Program-made: the position numbers and the translations under genes
Part shown: positions 1 to 9,996 of the stretch, one piece after another
How the letters are laid out: every line of letters starts with the position of its first letter
How positions within the stretch are numbered: the first letter of the stretch is position 1
Virus record (IMG/VR): IMGVR_UViG_3300030101_004212
Span: 1-39,801 of that record
From: a virus
Direction: 5' to 3' (one strand)
Length of the DNA stretch: 39,801 nucleotides
The notes under the pieces: model-generated
Databases searched by the model: none
Told to the model about the DNA's origin: nothing
Seen by the model: the letters and a program-made list of their open reading frames with translations, nothing else

Positions 1-2
1 CC

Positions 3-3000
3 GGTCGGGCAATTACTGTGGGCAACACATGGTCAAAGGTGCCGAGCCACACCGGGTCAAATACGGCGTTCATGCCGAACCACATCATGAACAATGACGG
101 ACACTACATGCCCGAAGCCAGTACTTACCAAACGACTCGTGGCCGCTTCCACTGGCGACAGACGCTTAACTGGGAGCCAGCACAGGGCAAACCGAATGTT
201 GCTGTACTCTATCAACGCCCTGAGTCAGGTAAAAATTATGGTGAAGTGTTCACACTCAAAGCAGATGGAGTGCTATCAAATGTCACTACGACCGAAGTGC
301 ATGATTATCGCATGACACACCCCAACCGCCACGCTGTGTACATGGGTTTTGGCATGACCAGCAACGCTGATTTGTGTTTCCACATGGACGGTGGTGTACA
401 TCCCGGTGGTTCATGGCTTGACAATCAAATTACGATGAACCCAGCCCACCCCGAAGACAACAGCCGGGTTGCGAAGAGCGGCATAAGCGGCAACGAATTA
501 CACCCAACTGCGTTCCGTGTTGCAGCGCCATTGGCAGCACGCATGTTGTACGGTAGCAGCGGCGCGTTTGTGTCCGACACCATCGTGGCGAGCGACACCG
601 ACATGGATTACATCGCAGTTGACGCCACTCGTTGTCAAAACGGTGAGGAATTAGCAACAGTGCTCGGTGCCGCCATCAACACTTTCCCCGGCAAAGGCGC
701 ACTCAAAGCGATGGGTGGCACCTTCATGCCAAGCATGGGTAACGCCATGCGACAAGACCGCTATGGTTGGAAAGAGATTGCAGCGGCTGACATTGACGCC
801 TACTCCAACTCAGCCAGTGGTTATACTGCCTCGCCTGCTGTCAATGTGGCGGTTAGTAACTGCTTCATTACACTCAATCTCGGGACCAATTATGACACCG
901 CTCATCAAATACCTGAAAGCGGATGGTTGCGTACAAGCAACGAGTTCGCCAGTGGTGTCACTTCGCAAAAATCACCAGCGTTTGCTCCTTATCACAGCCG
1001 CACCATCAAATTGGTGAGTAGCGATTACCATGTCACTTTCTTCCTCGCTCCTAACCGAATTACTGGGGCAAAAACATTTGAAAGTGTAGAGACATGGGAT
1101 GATTCGTTACGAGGAATTACAACAGTTACTCCCGATGTAGGCGACACAACGACTTACCCAAACACCAAAATCTATGTGTGGACCAAAGCAGGTGTCCATC
1201 GCTTCTCAAACAACACTCGCAGCGGTGGTGTTAGCCAAGTACACTTCAACGGATTGGTTGACGCTATAGACCGAACAAAGCCTGTTGGTGTTGTCGGTTG
1301 GCACGGTGAGCGCTACTCGTATCTCAACACACTGAATGTCGGAGCAAAGGTCGCAGCGGGGTTGGGAGCGTGGCACCCGATGTTGGGCTTCTCACCTTAC
1401 GGCGGTAGCATGGGGTGTGCAAACGCACTGGGGCATATTCCCCATATCACACCTATGCCCAACAGCCCCGAGAGTGCTGTACCCGACGACGGCAGTTCAT
1501 CGCTTGCCAACTTCCCGCCAAACAACAACGATGCTCCACCATTTCAAATCAGCGACGGAGCGCTGTCCTCTTACACACGCGGTTTTATTGAGACAAGTAC
1601 ATTCCATTCAACACCTTTAGCCAATACAGAAGACGAGTTGCAGAAGGAATTGTTGAGCGCACAAGGTGTGTACAGCCGTGCGCTACTCGTTGTTGCTCAC
1701 GAATCGGAACTGGCACTCATCGCAAAGACCGACCGAGATGGCATCAAGGCAACTGGTGATTGGTTGCGATTAAGTGATGCTTCATCATTGATACTCGGCG
1801 GTACGACCCGTTGGGACGAGCGTATTCACGGTCAAGACCGATTTACTGCTACTGCGAACGCAGGTCCAAACATTGAGGCGCTTATTGCTGACGGCACTGC
1901 GTTACCGCAAGTTGCGAATTACGCAGCCGCAAACGCGCTTGATGCAGCACCGTTTGACGGGCCGCTTTCCTTCCATGGTGTGCCTTCGGCTGACACTGCT
2001 TTGTCAAACAGCGAGCCGTGTAAGTCAAAAACGGGCGATTTGTTCTACGACCTTGAACAAAGCATCGGTTCGCACTTTGCGGGTGGTACAAAGACCGCTG
2101 TGCGCAACATCAACAACGATTACTACTCGGCAACCAGCACTCACCCATCAAGTCTTTTTGGTGGCACACAGCAACAAAACACATTTTGGGTCGGTGATGT
2201 CAACGCTTACGACTTAAATCTCAAAGCACCGCATCAAAATTTCAACGCTGAGCATGTCGTGTGGAAGCGTATGGATGGCGGTAGCCTATCTCTACCACGC
2301 ATGGATGCACGAGGCATGGGTGCCGTGCCTTGGGTTAGCCGTACCAGCGGAGCGGTTGTAGGTGGTGCAGTAGGCACTGGGCTTACACTGGGTGAGAAGT
2401 TGTACGGCAACATCCGCTTCTCGTTTGAAACAACCAATTCAGCCATGATGCCTGTCCTACAAGCGCAAGAACTCGCACACCCACAACTGGCTGAAAAGCA
2501 TGCCAGTGAACTCAAGAATGTGCTGATTATTCCCAATGAAGAGTTGCAGTTTGAAGACATGGAAGTTGTTGACGATACTGGTCAAGTTCACACGATACAA
2601 GGCGGCTCGCCTCTTGGTGTTATCATCCGTGCTTACCGACCAACTGGTGAGCGAAACGCAGAAGGTTTGTCGCCTTCGGTCGCCAACACTTCGTTGTCGC
2701 CCAACTTAGAGATTCGCTTACCTGACCCCGAATCAATCCCCGGCAACATCCTCATCCGTAGCGGCTTTGACCGTTTGCAGGCGTACCAAAACGAAACCAT
2801 GGGCGACGGCGGTATGATTCATCCCGACCTCGGCGCATCTCATCTCGGACACTTGTTTGACAATGTAGTGAAAGGCCCACGCTACGGCCCGACAATGAAC
2901 GAGAGCGGTTGGGAACACATTGACTCAAACACCTATGATAGCACAAAAGATGGTTGGGTTGCTTCAACCAACAGCAACCCGCTCAAGTCTTCGTACGAGC

Positions 3001-6000
3001 AGCACGACCGGGCGCTCTACTTCCACATCACCAAAATGGGACACAGCCACAGCGAGCGATACCCTGTGGCTTACACTCACGATAACGGGGTAGAGAATCA
3101 AACACTCACGGTCTCGTCTTACACCAGCAGCAATATCACAGCCTCAGCGGCCATCAACACTCGTGTGTATGCCGCTGGCTACGGTACGAAAGAGGTTAGC
3201 GACAGCCGCCGTTTCCTCCGTCTTTCTACAGGCACTGAGAGCATAGTGGTCTCTTACACTCAAATTGGCACTGGTGGAGAAACCAACTTGTTCAAGAACA
3301 TAGTAGGCGACGGTGACTTTGACCAGTTTATTGCCGACCACATTAAGGCAGATGGCACTGCTAAATCCACAATCACCATCTCTCCGTCCTACTACATCCC
3401 CGCTGGTAGCACCCGTTTCTTTGCCGCACGGCGGTTGCGAGACCATGCTGAGGTTAGCGGCAACAGCCCCGACATGGCGCACACGCACTACTTGGACGGG
3501 ACGACAAATGACATTGTGCTAACTCGTTATCAAAAGCCACAACTCACACCAATGCCGATGCCACGCATGGGACACCACTTTGTCAACGCCACCATGCCGA
3601 TGCTGCCCGGACACTGGGCTCACCCAGCCTACCAAGGCTTGTACAACAAACACGAAGCACAGCGTTTAGCGAGCAAGCAAGAAGCGGACATGACTTACTT
3701 CCTTGACAACATAGGCAACACGGACAGCACGGTAAGCACCGCAATCGCTGACCGCTTCCATCCCCTTAATCCACAACTGCGCATTAGCAGCCTCACTGCT
3801 ACACCAAGCGGACCAAGCGACATTCACGGTGGTGGTTTCACATTGATGTTTGAAACAAAAATCAAGTACGACGGCTACGGCGTTCTTGCGTCCAAAGGCA
3901 GTGCTGGTACTATCAACAAAGCAGGTGGTCACTCAATCGTGCTTGAGGCTGGTGCAAATTACACACAAGACGGGCACTTCCCCGACCCAGCAGAAGTCGG
4001 TGCGTATCAAATTGTCATTCAGCCAAATGTTCGCAAACAACAGATTGCTGGGTTCCACGCAAATCACGGTACTGCTTCATCACTACCCGACGGCAGCGCC
4101 GTTGAATTGACAAGTCAACAAGTGAACCTCGTTGTCGGCATCAAGTACGACAGTGAGCGAGGCACTGCGATTGGTGGCGCTACACTGATTCTTGCCGAGG
4201 CTACGCTTGCAGATGTACGAGGTTGTGAAATTTTCATCAACGAAGTGATTCTTGACCACGAACCCGACCACGGTGGTCAATTAGCAAACATCCCACCGAT
4301 GCTGCTCTATAACGCACTGGGTGTTCAAGGCAGTGAGTCGCCCGCTTTCACCCGACGCACTCAAGCCTACCATGTCGGTATGTTTGATAACGCTACGCCC
4401 GGTCATACGCTGCACATTCCTTGGTGGAGTATTTTCCACAAAGTAGCACCAAACGACTCTACTGCTACTGGATTCCGGCACTTAGCAATTTATCGCATTG
4501 ACAACTACTACGAGTTTTGTCGTGCAAATGCGGGTGCGGTTGGCGCTCAATTGACGCTTGCTGGTTATCCGTCAATCAGTCCCGACATCTACTCAAAGGT
4601 CATGGCTAACATCTCCCTTACACCCACGGCAACAGTTGTCGCAGGTAGCAGTTCGGGGTCATTTGTCAAGGTTGACGACTGTTCACAATTCCCTGAAAAA
4701 CCGTCGTATGGTGAGGTTTTGTTGTATGTTGATGCTAACGGATTGCAGCAAAGCCTCTCCTATACGGAAAGAACAGGTATCACAACATCGGGCAGCGGTA
4801 CGGCCAACTTAAGTGACCGCTTCCTTACAAGTGGCACTGTGCCACCTACAGGTACAGTGTTGCGCCTTAGCCGACCTTACAGTGTAGCGTCAAGGGCAGA
4901 CTTGTTCACCAAGCCAAAGAGCAGCGTGCTTGTACAAAATACAGATTACTTCTTGCCAGCGGGCACACGAGACACCAACAGTGTGTACACGCCCGATGCT
5001 TTCCTTTGTGCGTGGCACCCTAACCTTGGCCGACCACACACCTTCTACTCCGACTCCACACGCACATGGGGCAATCTCACAGGCGACCGTGCTGTCAACA
5101 AGGCTGCGTACAACAGCATGCCCGAACACTTTGAGACCATTCATTACCACGATGTCAATTACGCTGCAAGTCATGGTCCGTTTGGCATGAATTTCAAGAC
5201 GCCCGAGCCACCTCGCATTTTGTCGGGCACCTACTCTTCGTCCACTGGTTCACCTGCTGTAATTACCTTCGGAGCAGATGTTTCAAGCGATGGAGTGACG
5301 ACGACAGATTATTTGTTTGCAGATGGCCGAGTTATCGGCAAATTCGCAAGCGTGAGTGGAACTCAAATCACCTTGACCGGTGACATGCTATATACTCCCG
5401 CTGCTGGAGCGACCGTTTATTTCCGTGCAAGTGGGGATGCTGTGTTGGGTGGTAACATCCACGCTCTTAACGGCTATGAAGCGCAGGGTAGTAGTAGTAT
5501 TATGCTCACGCACTACTGGCCTTGTGGCAGCCGTGGCGGCCCACTGGTTAGCCGTCTTGACGGGTATGCGGCGTGGGCCGCTGCATGGCATGTACCACGA
5601 GCCTACACTCAAAACGCAGCCACTTATTGGATTGACAACGGTGATGGGAGTTCGTACAACGCAACAACCGGTATAACCACCGCCGCCGCAAGCAGTATTA
5701 CAAGCAGACCTTATCCGTTTGGTTATCGCTTTGGCTTGCGTCAACCGTGGAACAGGCCGCAGTGGGGGCACTACGGCATGCGAGCACAGCAAGAATACAG
5801 TGTGTTTAGCAGTGCGACTAACATCACTGTTGGGTACAAGGCTGGTCCATTGACTGAGTACGAAACGCAGGCTTGGAACTACGCTGGCGGCACCTCCTCA
5901 CTCATCTCGGCAAGTCCTCAACCAACACTACCTGTAACCTATGTTGGTGTCATGGAGCGTCAAACCAACTTCAGTGCCATGCTTGGCCCCGATAAACCCG

Positions 6001-7697
6001 AATGGCAAGTGCGCTACAGCGACGGTGTGCGTATGACTCGTGCGTTTGGATGCCCAGTGCGCACCATTCGCAACCACTCGGCATCACCTCGTGACTGGTG
6101 GGGAGACCACGCCGGGTTGGAAGTGCTCAACATTGACGACGCAGCAGCGTACTACCTTGTAGATTGGTGGGGCAACACCCGTGGTGAAGATGTGCGCCGA
6201 GCACCTGTACGCTCTTTCGGTATTCGCCCTGCTTGGGACGCTGGTGATGCTTACGAATACGACCGTACTAACAACAAAACGCCCTACGCTCGTCTGTACA
6301 ACAGTGGTAAATCAATTGTCAATTTGAAAGGCATCATTGATTCAAGCGGCGATGTGCTGTCAACTCCAACCGCAGTTATCCCACGCTTTGGTGGGCGACT
6401 CAACGACGATAACAACAACAACGGAGACATCCTCGTTGATGTGTTCGCACCTGTTAATCCGCTGCGTGTAGGTGATATGGCAGGGCGTGGTGTGCGTTAT
6501 CCAACACAGTTCAACGAAGACATCCTTACTGAACTCAGTGCTGTGTACGAAGGGTCGGGTATTGTGTTGTCGCATAACACTGCTGAGCCTACATTTGGCA
6601 AGGGTATGTTACGACCACGCAACGATGTAAAGCAGCCCGATGAAGTCAACCGTGGCCTCAGTGCTCGCTTGGAGATTGCAGAAGACGGGCTACTCAAGCC
6701 CGACGCAGTGGTCAGCGACCGTGTAGAAAGCATCAGTGGCACAAGCGTACACAAGGATGCAGTGTCCCGCTCAAGTCCTCGCATTGGTGTTGATGCTGAC
6801 ATTTTGGAGATGAAAACCACAGGCACCAACAAAGACATGGTGGCTATCAACACAGAAGCACACAGCCTGCACACCGACCGTGGCGTTGGTCAACGAACTG
6901 TGCTGCACGGTGGTATGCAAGCAGGTTCGCAAACGCTTGGAGATTACGACCTCACGAGCCTGTCGTTTGCAGCACAACCTCATGGTGGCGTCATGCGTTT
7001 CTCTCACACCAACAACATGAAGCCGCTTGGTGGCACCTATGTTTTGGAGGCTCGCTCATTCGTTAATCCGTTTGACGATACTGGATGGGGGCGAGGTGGC
7101 ATCACTGGCTCACAAAAAACAAGCAACCCGTATGAAAATGCAACCTTTAGCAGTGCAAATCAAACCAACTACACTGACACCACTGTACGATTTTTGTTGC
7201 GACCCGTGCGATTGTTGGACAATCAACACATTGAGGTGTTCCGTTCGCAACTTAACTTGCACTCGTCAAGCCCACAGTACGGTAGCACTTTCTTCACTGC
7301 AACTGCTGGTGGTAAATACGGTCTGTTCACTTACGAAACAGCCAGCGGCAGGGCCAGCACAGGCTCGTACATGCGCTCTACAAATCCAAACAGCAACGCT
7401 CCGTACCAACCGGTGTACTTGATGGAAACCAGCAGTGATACTGTACCAACAGCGAAGGGCCCGAAACTGCCCGGCACTGAGGCTACAGGCTTTGACAAAG
7501 ACTCGCTCAAGAGCACAGTCACTCGCTTGCTCATCAGTGAGAACACACTACAGCACTACCGCAGCGATGCACCTCGCAACACAGGTGCAGCGAAGGACTT
7601 CAGCGTGAAGCCACGGTTCAGTCAATCGTTGCACAGCAAGGGACATAAGGAGGATGTGACCTACAACACATCGGACCACAGTGGTGATGCGGCATGA
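3..7697 (+). CDS. Giant tail/virion protein (partial at 5' end)
   Basis: The reading frame is open to the left edge, so the true start is probably outside the window; 2564 residues are visible and the first in-frame start-like codon is GTG at 18. The protein is rich in Gly, Ser, Thr, Asn, Tyr and Trp, is poor in Cys, and has no obvious transmembrane segment, as expected for a large beta-rich extracellular or virion protein. A stretch near residues 1275-1370 (containing GGGFTLMFETKIKYDG) resembles the strand pattern of LamG/concanavalin-like modules; this is a weak resemblance. It heads a co-directional set with hub-like and fibre proteins, and its TGA overlaps the next ATG by four bases. The most likely role is a long tail, tape-like or host-adhesion component. 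No enzyme motif was recognised. Confidence 0.75.
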   Translation, partial: GRAITVGNTWSKVPSHTGSNTAFMPNHIMNNDGHYMPEASTYQTTRGRFHWRQTLNWEPAQGKPNVAVLYQRPESGKNYGEVFTLKADGVLSNVTTTEVHDYRMTHPNRHAVYMGFGMTSNADLCFHMDGGVHPGGSWLDNQITMNPAHPEDNSRVAKSGISGNELHPTAFRVAAPLAARMLYGSSGAFVSDTIVASDTDMDYIAVDATRCQNGEELATVLGAAINTFPGKGALKAMGGTFMPSMGNAMRQDRYGWKEIAAADIDAYSNSASGYTASPAVNVAVSNCFITLNLGTNYDTAHQIPESGWLRTSNEFASGVTSQKSPAFAPYHSRTIKLVSSDYHVTFFLAPNRITGAKTFESVETWDDSLRGITTVTPDVGDTTTYPNTKIYVWTKAGVHRFSNNTRSGGVSQVHFNGLVDAIDRTKPVGVVGWHGERYSYLNTLNVGAKVAAGLGAWHPMLGFSPYGGSMGCANALGHIPHITPMPNSPESAVPDDGSSSLANFPPNNNDAPPFQISDGALSSYTRGFIETSTFHSTPLANTEDELQKELLSAQGVYSRALLVVAHESELALIAKTDRDGIKATGDWLRLSDASSLILGGTTRWDERIHGQDRFTATANAGPNIEALIADGTALPQVANYAAANALDAAPFDGPLSFHGVPSADTALSNSEPCKSKTGDLFYDLEQSIGSHFAGGTKTAVRNINNDYYSATSTHPSSLFGGTQQQNTFWVGDVNAYDLNLKAPHQNFNAEHVVWKRMDGGSLSLPRMDARGMGAVPWVSRTSGAVVGGAVGTGLTLGEKLYGNIRFSFETTNSAMMPVLQAQELAHPQLAEKHASELKNVLIIPNEELQFEDMEVVDDTGQVHTIQGGSPLGVIIRAYRPTGERNAEGLSPSVANTSLSPNLEIRLPDPESIPGNILIRSGFDRLQAYQNETMGDGGMIHPDLGASHLGHLFDNVVKGPRYGPTMNESGWEHIDSNTYDSTKDGWVASTNSNPLKSSYEQHDRALYFHITKMGHSHSERYPVAYTHDNGVENQTLTVSSYTSSNITASAAINTRVYAAGYGTKEVSDSRRFLRLSTGTESIVVSYTQIGTGGETNLFKNIVGDGDFDQFIADHIKADGTAKSTITISPSYYIPAGSTRFFAARRLRDHAEVSGNSPDMAHTHYLDGTTNDIVLTRYQKPQLTPMPMPRMGHHFVNATMPMLPGHWAHPAYQGLYNKHEAQRLASKQEADMTYFLDNIGNTDSTVSTAIADRFHPLNPQLRISSLTATPSGPSDIHGGGFTLMFETKIKYDGYGVLASKGSAGTINKAGGHSIVLEAGANYTQDGHFPDPAEVGAYQIVIQPNVRKQQIAGFHANHGTASSLPDGSAVELTSQQVNLVVGIKYDSERGTAIGGATLILAEATLADVRGCEIFINEVILDHEPDHGGQLANIPPMLLYNALGVQGSESPAFTRRTQAYHVGMFDNATPGHTLHIPWWSIFHKVAPNDSTATGFRHLAIYRIDNYYEFCRANAGAVGAQLTLAGYPSISPDIYSKVMANISLTPTATVVAGSSSGSFVKVDDCSQFPEKPSYGEVLLYVDANGLQQSLSYTERTGITTSGSGTANLSDRFLTSGTVPPTGTVLRLSRPYSVASRADLFTKPKSSVLVQNTDYFLPAGTRDTNSVYTPDAFLCAWHPNLGRPHTFYSDSTRTWGNLTGDRAVNKAAYNSMPEHFETIHYHDVNYAASHGPFGMNFKTPEPPRILSGTYSSSTGSPAVITFGADVSSDGVTTTDYLFADGRVIGKFASVSGTQITLTGDMLYTPAAGATVYFRASGDAVLGGNIHALNGYEAQGSSSIMLTHYWPCGSRGGPLVSRLDGYAAWAAAWHVPRAYTQNAATYWIDNGDGSSYNATTGITTAAASSITSRPYPFGYRFGLRQPWNRPQWGHYGMRAQQEYSVFSSATNITVGYKAGPLTEYETQAWNYAGGTSSLISASPQPTLPVTYVGVMERQTNFSAMLGPDKPEWQVRYSDGVRMTRAFGCPVRTIRNHSASPRDWWGDHAGLEVLNIDDAAAYYLVDWWGNTRGEDVRRAPVRSFGIRPAWDAGDAYEYDRTNNKTPYARLYNSGKSIVNLKGIIDSSGDVLSTPTAVIPRFGGRLNDDNNNNGDILVDVFAPVNPLRVGDMAGRGVRYPTQFNEDILTELSAVYEGSGIVLSHNTAEPTFGKGMLRPRNDVKQPDEVNRGLSARLEIAEDGLLKPDAVVSDRVESISGTSVHKDAVSRSSPRIGVDADILEMKTTGTNKDMVAINTEAHSLHTDRGVGQRTVLHGGMQAGSQTLGDYDLTSLSFAAQPHGGVMRFSHTNNMKPLGGTYVLEARSFVNPFDDTGWGRGGITGSQKTSNPYENATFSSANQTNYTDTTVRFLLRPVRLLDNQHIEVFRSQLNLHSSSPQYGSTFFTATAGGKYGLFTYETASGRASTGSYMRSTNPNSNAPYQPVYLMETSSDTVPTAKGPKLPGTEATGFDKDSLKSTVTRLLISENTLQHYRSDAPRNTGAAKDFSVKPRFSQSLHSKGHKEDVTYNTSDHSGDAA

Positions 7698-8233
7698 GGG
7701 CTTTTGACGCAGCATGGCAGTTGCTCAAGGCTTCACGGCAAATGAAGTTGTACAACTACATAGAAAACTACCCCGGTAAAGAGCCTGTTACCGCCTATCG
7801 GGGCGTGCCGTTTCCTTCTACCAAACCGATGAGTCCAACGATGTGGGATGAGAGCAGCAAGAGCAGTCGCAAGAAGACCCCATTCAACAATGAGGGGATA
7901 AAGGGCACATACTGGGCTACGGACGGGCCTGAGCCTCACGCTACGGCTTCGTGGTTCGGAAGCAATTTTTACAACCACCCTCTTTGGAACGGTGTGGTGC
8001 TCGGTCATAGAGGGTCTTTGGAAAACATCGGTGAGGTTCAACGCCGTAGTGGTGAGTGGAACCCGGCCAATGATGCCTACATGAATGAAGCGTTTGTTGC
8101 TCACAATGAGCCTATAGATTGGGAAAACATTGTCATGACCCGACCTTCTAAAAGCGTGACTGAAGACATGACTGAAGACGAACACGATGCTTGGATTAAC
8201 GAGCAGAAAAGAATGTTGAGTGGTGATGCTTGA
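7694..8233 (+). CDS. Possible ADP-ribosyltransferase-fold protein in tail operon
   Basis: A 179-residue protein whose ATG overlaps the giant gene's stop (ATGA), with GGTGAT a few bases upstream as ribosome binding site. The order of elements fits the R-S-E class of ADP-ribosyltransferase folds: YRG near residue 36, then GTYWATD near 73 followed by Ala and aromatic residues (ATASWFG), then NEAFVAHNEPIDWENIV near 132, where the Glu would take the catalytic position. Phage head- or tail-associated ADP-ribosyltransferases share this general layout. The match is to motif order only; the central Ser is not clear and the protein is short. It may instead be an unrelated structural protein. Position between virion genes suggests it is packaged or assembled with the particle. 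Confidence 0.45.
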   Translation: MRAFDAAWQLLKASRQMKLYNYIENYPGKEPVTAYRGVPFPSTKPMSPTMWDESSKSSRKKTPFNNEGIKGTYWATDGPEPHATASWFGSNFYNHPLWNGVVLGHRGSLENIGEVQRRSGEWNPANDAYMNEAFVAHNEPIDWENIVMTRPSKSVTEDMTEDEHDAWINEQKRMLSGDA

Positions 8234-9651
8234 TGCCTCAACTCGCACAACAACGACTGACTGGCGACAGCGATGTTGTCATGAAGCAAGTGCGCAAGCC
8301 GCACTTTGTTGACAACGCTGTTCACCTTGGTGAAATTAACATGCAAGGCAGCACCAAGCAGCAAGTCACTGTGCGTAAGCGCAAGCAAGCAACTTACGCC
8401 GTGGCTACGGAGCGTACTTACTCAATCAACGAATTACAGGACGCTGTAGTGTTGAAGCACACGGGCGCTGCTGGACACAACTCCGACACAGCAGTGTTCT
8501 ACGCTGGTCATAAACTCACAGGCGATGCCGCTTTAAATACGCCGCCGATTTTGTACGCTGCTGAAAATCCGTCGGAACGCATGACTGTAAGCGATGTTTC
8601 CACTGGAAACGAGGGTACGACATTCTCAGTACGCAACATGCAAAACCGCTCGTTCCAAGACATCGGCTTCAACTCCACACGAGGTCATTTGGGGCAGCAA
8701 GTGGACATCGGACTGCGTACAACGGACATGGCTATGCGGCTGGCAAAGGACCTTGGCGATTCGTTCACCTCGGTTAGCCTCGCCCTTCCCTTGTCGCCTA
8801 CACGAGCCAACGCCGACCGGCGTAAGCAAAGCAGCACCTTTGTTGCTACTGACTTCTACGGCGTCAACCTTGTTTCAGCACTGCGCTTCCTTGGTCGCCA
8901 TGATAACCACATCGTGTACTTTGACCGCTTCGGTAGCCTGCTCTATGTGCCGTTCAACTTTGGTGAGCCCGGACGATTTGTTGACGCTAACACCCGTGCT
9001 GGACCAGCGGGCACAAACCCGATTGACAACACAGCGAATGTCATTGTTGTACAAGGTAAGGCATCTTCTCTCAACAACACTGCTTACGCTAAGGTCAGCG
9101 ACGCTGAGCGACAAAGCGGGCGTGGCGGTGATGTGCAAGAAGAGCCACAGGTTGTTGAGGACTTTAGCGTCACCACCAACGAAGGAGCGCGACGAGTTGC
9201 ACGAAGCATTCTCAAAGCCAACAACCTGCTAAGCGGCAGTAAAACGAGTTCGGGACACCCACAGTCATGGGATTTGCGACCGGGTAAAGTCATTGAGTAC
9301 GAAGGTGTTAAGCGCATTTTGACCGAGGTTAAGCATCAATTGGAGTCTAACACAGCCGACCTTGTGTTCTTGACGGTTGACACCGGTATTGAGGGCATAC
9401 TGCAAGGTATTGCTGAAGGCAGCAAGCCCACAGGCACTGTGCCCGACAATGTACAACAAATCGTTGAAGCCAACTTGTCTCTCTTCGCTGACCTGCAAAT
9501 CAAGAGCACCGTACTTGTCTCCATACAAGGTCACGGTACAAGCGGCTTCATCATCGGTAGAGCCATGAACAGGGGCGTGTTGGGTAGTAGCAGCGACGAA
9601 GAGACATTGGGCGGCAGCAAAACACCTGTCGTAGTTATGAGGGGAGATTGA
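8233..9651 (+). CDS. Tail hub/baseplate-like protein
   Basis: A 472-residue protein. The ATG at 8233 shares one base with the upstream stop (TGATG) and is preceded by GGTGAT; a TTG one codon earlier is less likely. The C-terminal half contains DLRPGKVIEYEGVKRILTEV (about residues 355-374) followed by LESNTADLVFLTVDTG. This order, a Pro-Gly turn, a binding ridge and then a Thr-rich strand, is typical of gpD/gp27-like tail hub proteins and of late-control-D family members. The N-terminal part is beta-rich with no enzyme motif. Its place between the giant tail protein and the tail fibre supports a baseplate or hub role. The family assignment is an inference from sequence style and context. Confidence 0.55.
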   Translation: MPQLAQQRLTGDSDVVMKQVRKPHFVDNAVHLGEINMQGSTKQQVTVRKRKQATYAVATERTYSINELQDAVVLKHTGAAGHNSDTAVFYAGHKLTGDAALNTPPILYAAENPSERMTVSDVSTGNEGTTFSVRNMQNRSFQDIGFNSTRGHLGQQVDIGLRTTDMAMRLAKDLGDSFTSVSLALPLSPTRANADRRKQSSTFVATDFYGVNLVSALRFLGRHDNHIVYFDRFGSLLYVPFNFGEPGRFVDANTRAGPAGTNPIDNTANVIVVQGKASSLNNTAYAKVSDAERQSGRGGDVQEEPQVVEDFSVTTNEGARRVARSILKANNLLSGSKTSSGHPQSWDLRPGKVIEYEGVKRILTEVKHQLESNTADLVFLTVDTGIEGILQGIAEGSKPTGTVPDNVQQIVEANLSLFADLQIKSTVLVSIQGHGTSGFIIGRAMNRGVLGSSSDEETLGGSKTPVVVMRGD

Positions 9652-9995
9652 TGCCAGTTAGCGACCATTTGAAACGAGCCTTGCTTGACACCATCGTGTC
9701 AAACATCAATGAAATGGTGATTGGCTTTGACGGCACGCCCTCTACAACAACCGATGGCGCTGCCGGTCGCCCCGCTATCGTGCTCAGTCCATCGGTGCGA
9801 ATTGTTGACCAAAACACTGTCTTGGTAGAAGGTTTCATACCAGCGAGCGAAGCGTTTGATGAAACGCTGAAAGAGGTGTTTGTGCAGTTGCGGGGAACTT
9901 CTTCGTTCACACCAATCGCACGACACACCATCGCTCCCGTTATCAAAACAACCAGCAACGAAATACGCATTCAATTGCTTATTGAGGTGAAATAG
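9651..9995 (+). CDS. Small tail/baseplate protein
   Basis: A 114-residue protein starting MPVSDHLKRALLDTIV. The ATG at 9651 overlaps the preceding TGA by one base (TGATG), with GGGGAGAT just upstream. The sequence is an amphipathic N-terminal helix followed by alternating strands (SVRIVDQNTVLVEGFIP and NEIRIQLLIEVK), without Cys or catalytic motifs. The gene sits between hub-like and fibre genes and ends two bases before the fibre's ATG. A small baseplate, wedge or fibre-attachment protein is likely from context alone; the family was not recognised. Confidence 0.55.
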   Translation: MPVSDHLKRALLDTIVSNINEMVIGFDGTPSTTTDGAAGRPAIVLSPSVRIVDQNTVLVEGFIPASEAFDETLKEVFVQLRGTSSFTPIARHTIAPVIKTTSNEIRIQLLIEVK

Positions 9996-9996
9996 A

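Noticed and set aside
5388-5792. Antisense open frame of 134 codons within the giant virion gene
   Set aside because: Long shadows are expected opposite a Thr/Gly/Asn-rich gene; no overlap signals, no ribosome binding site and no recognisable protein pattern.
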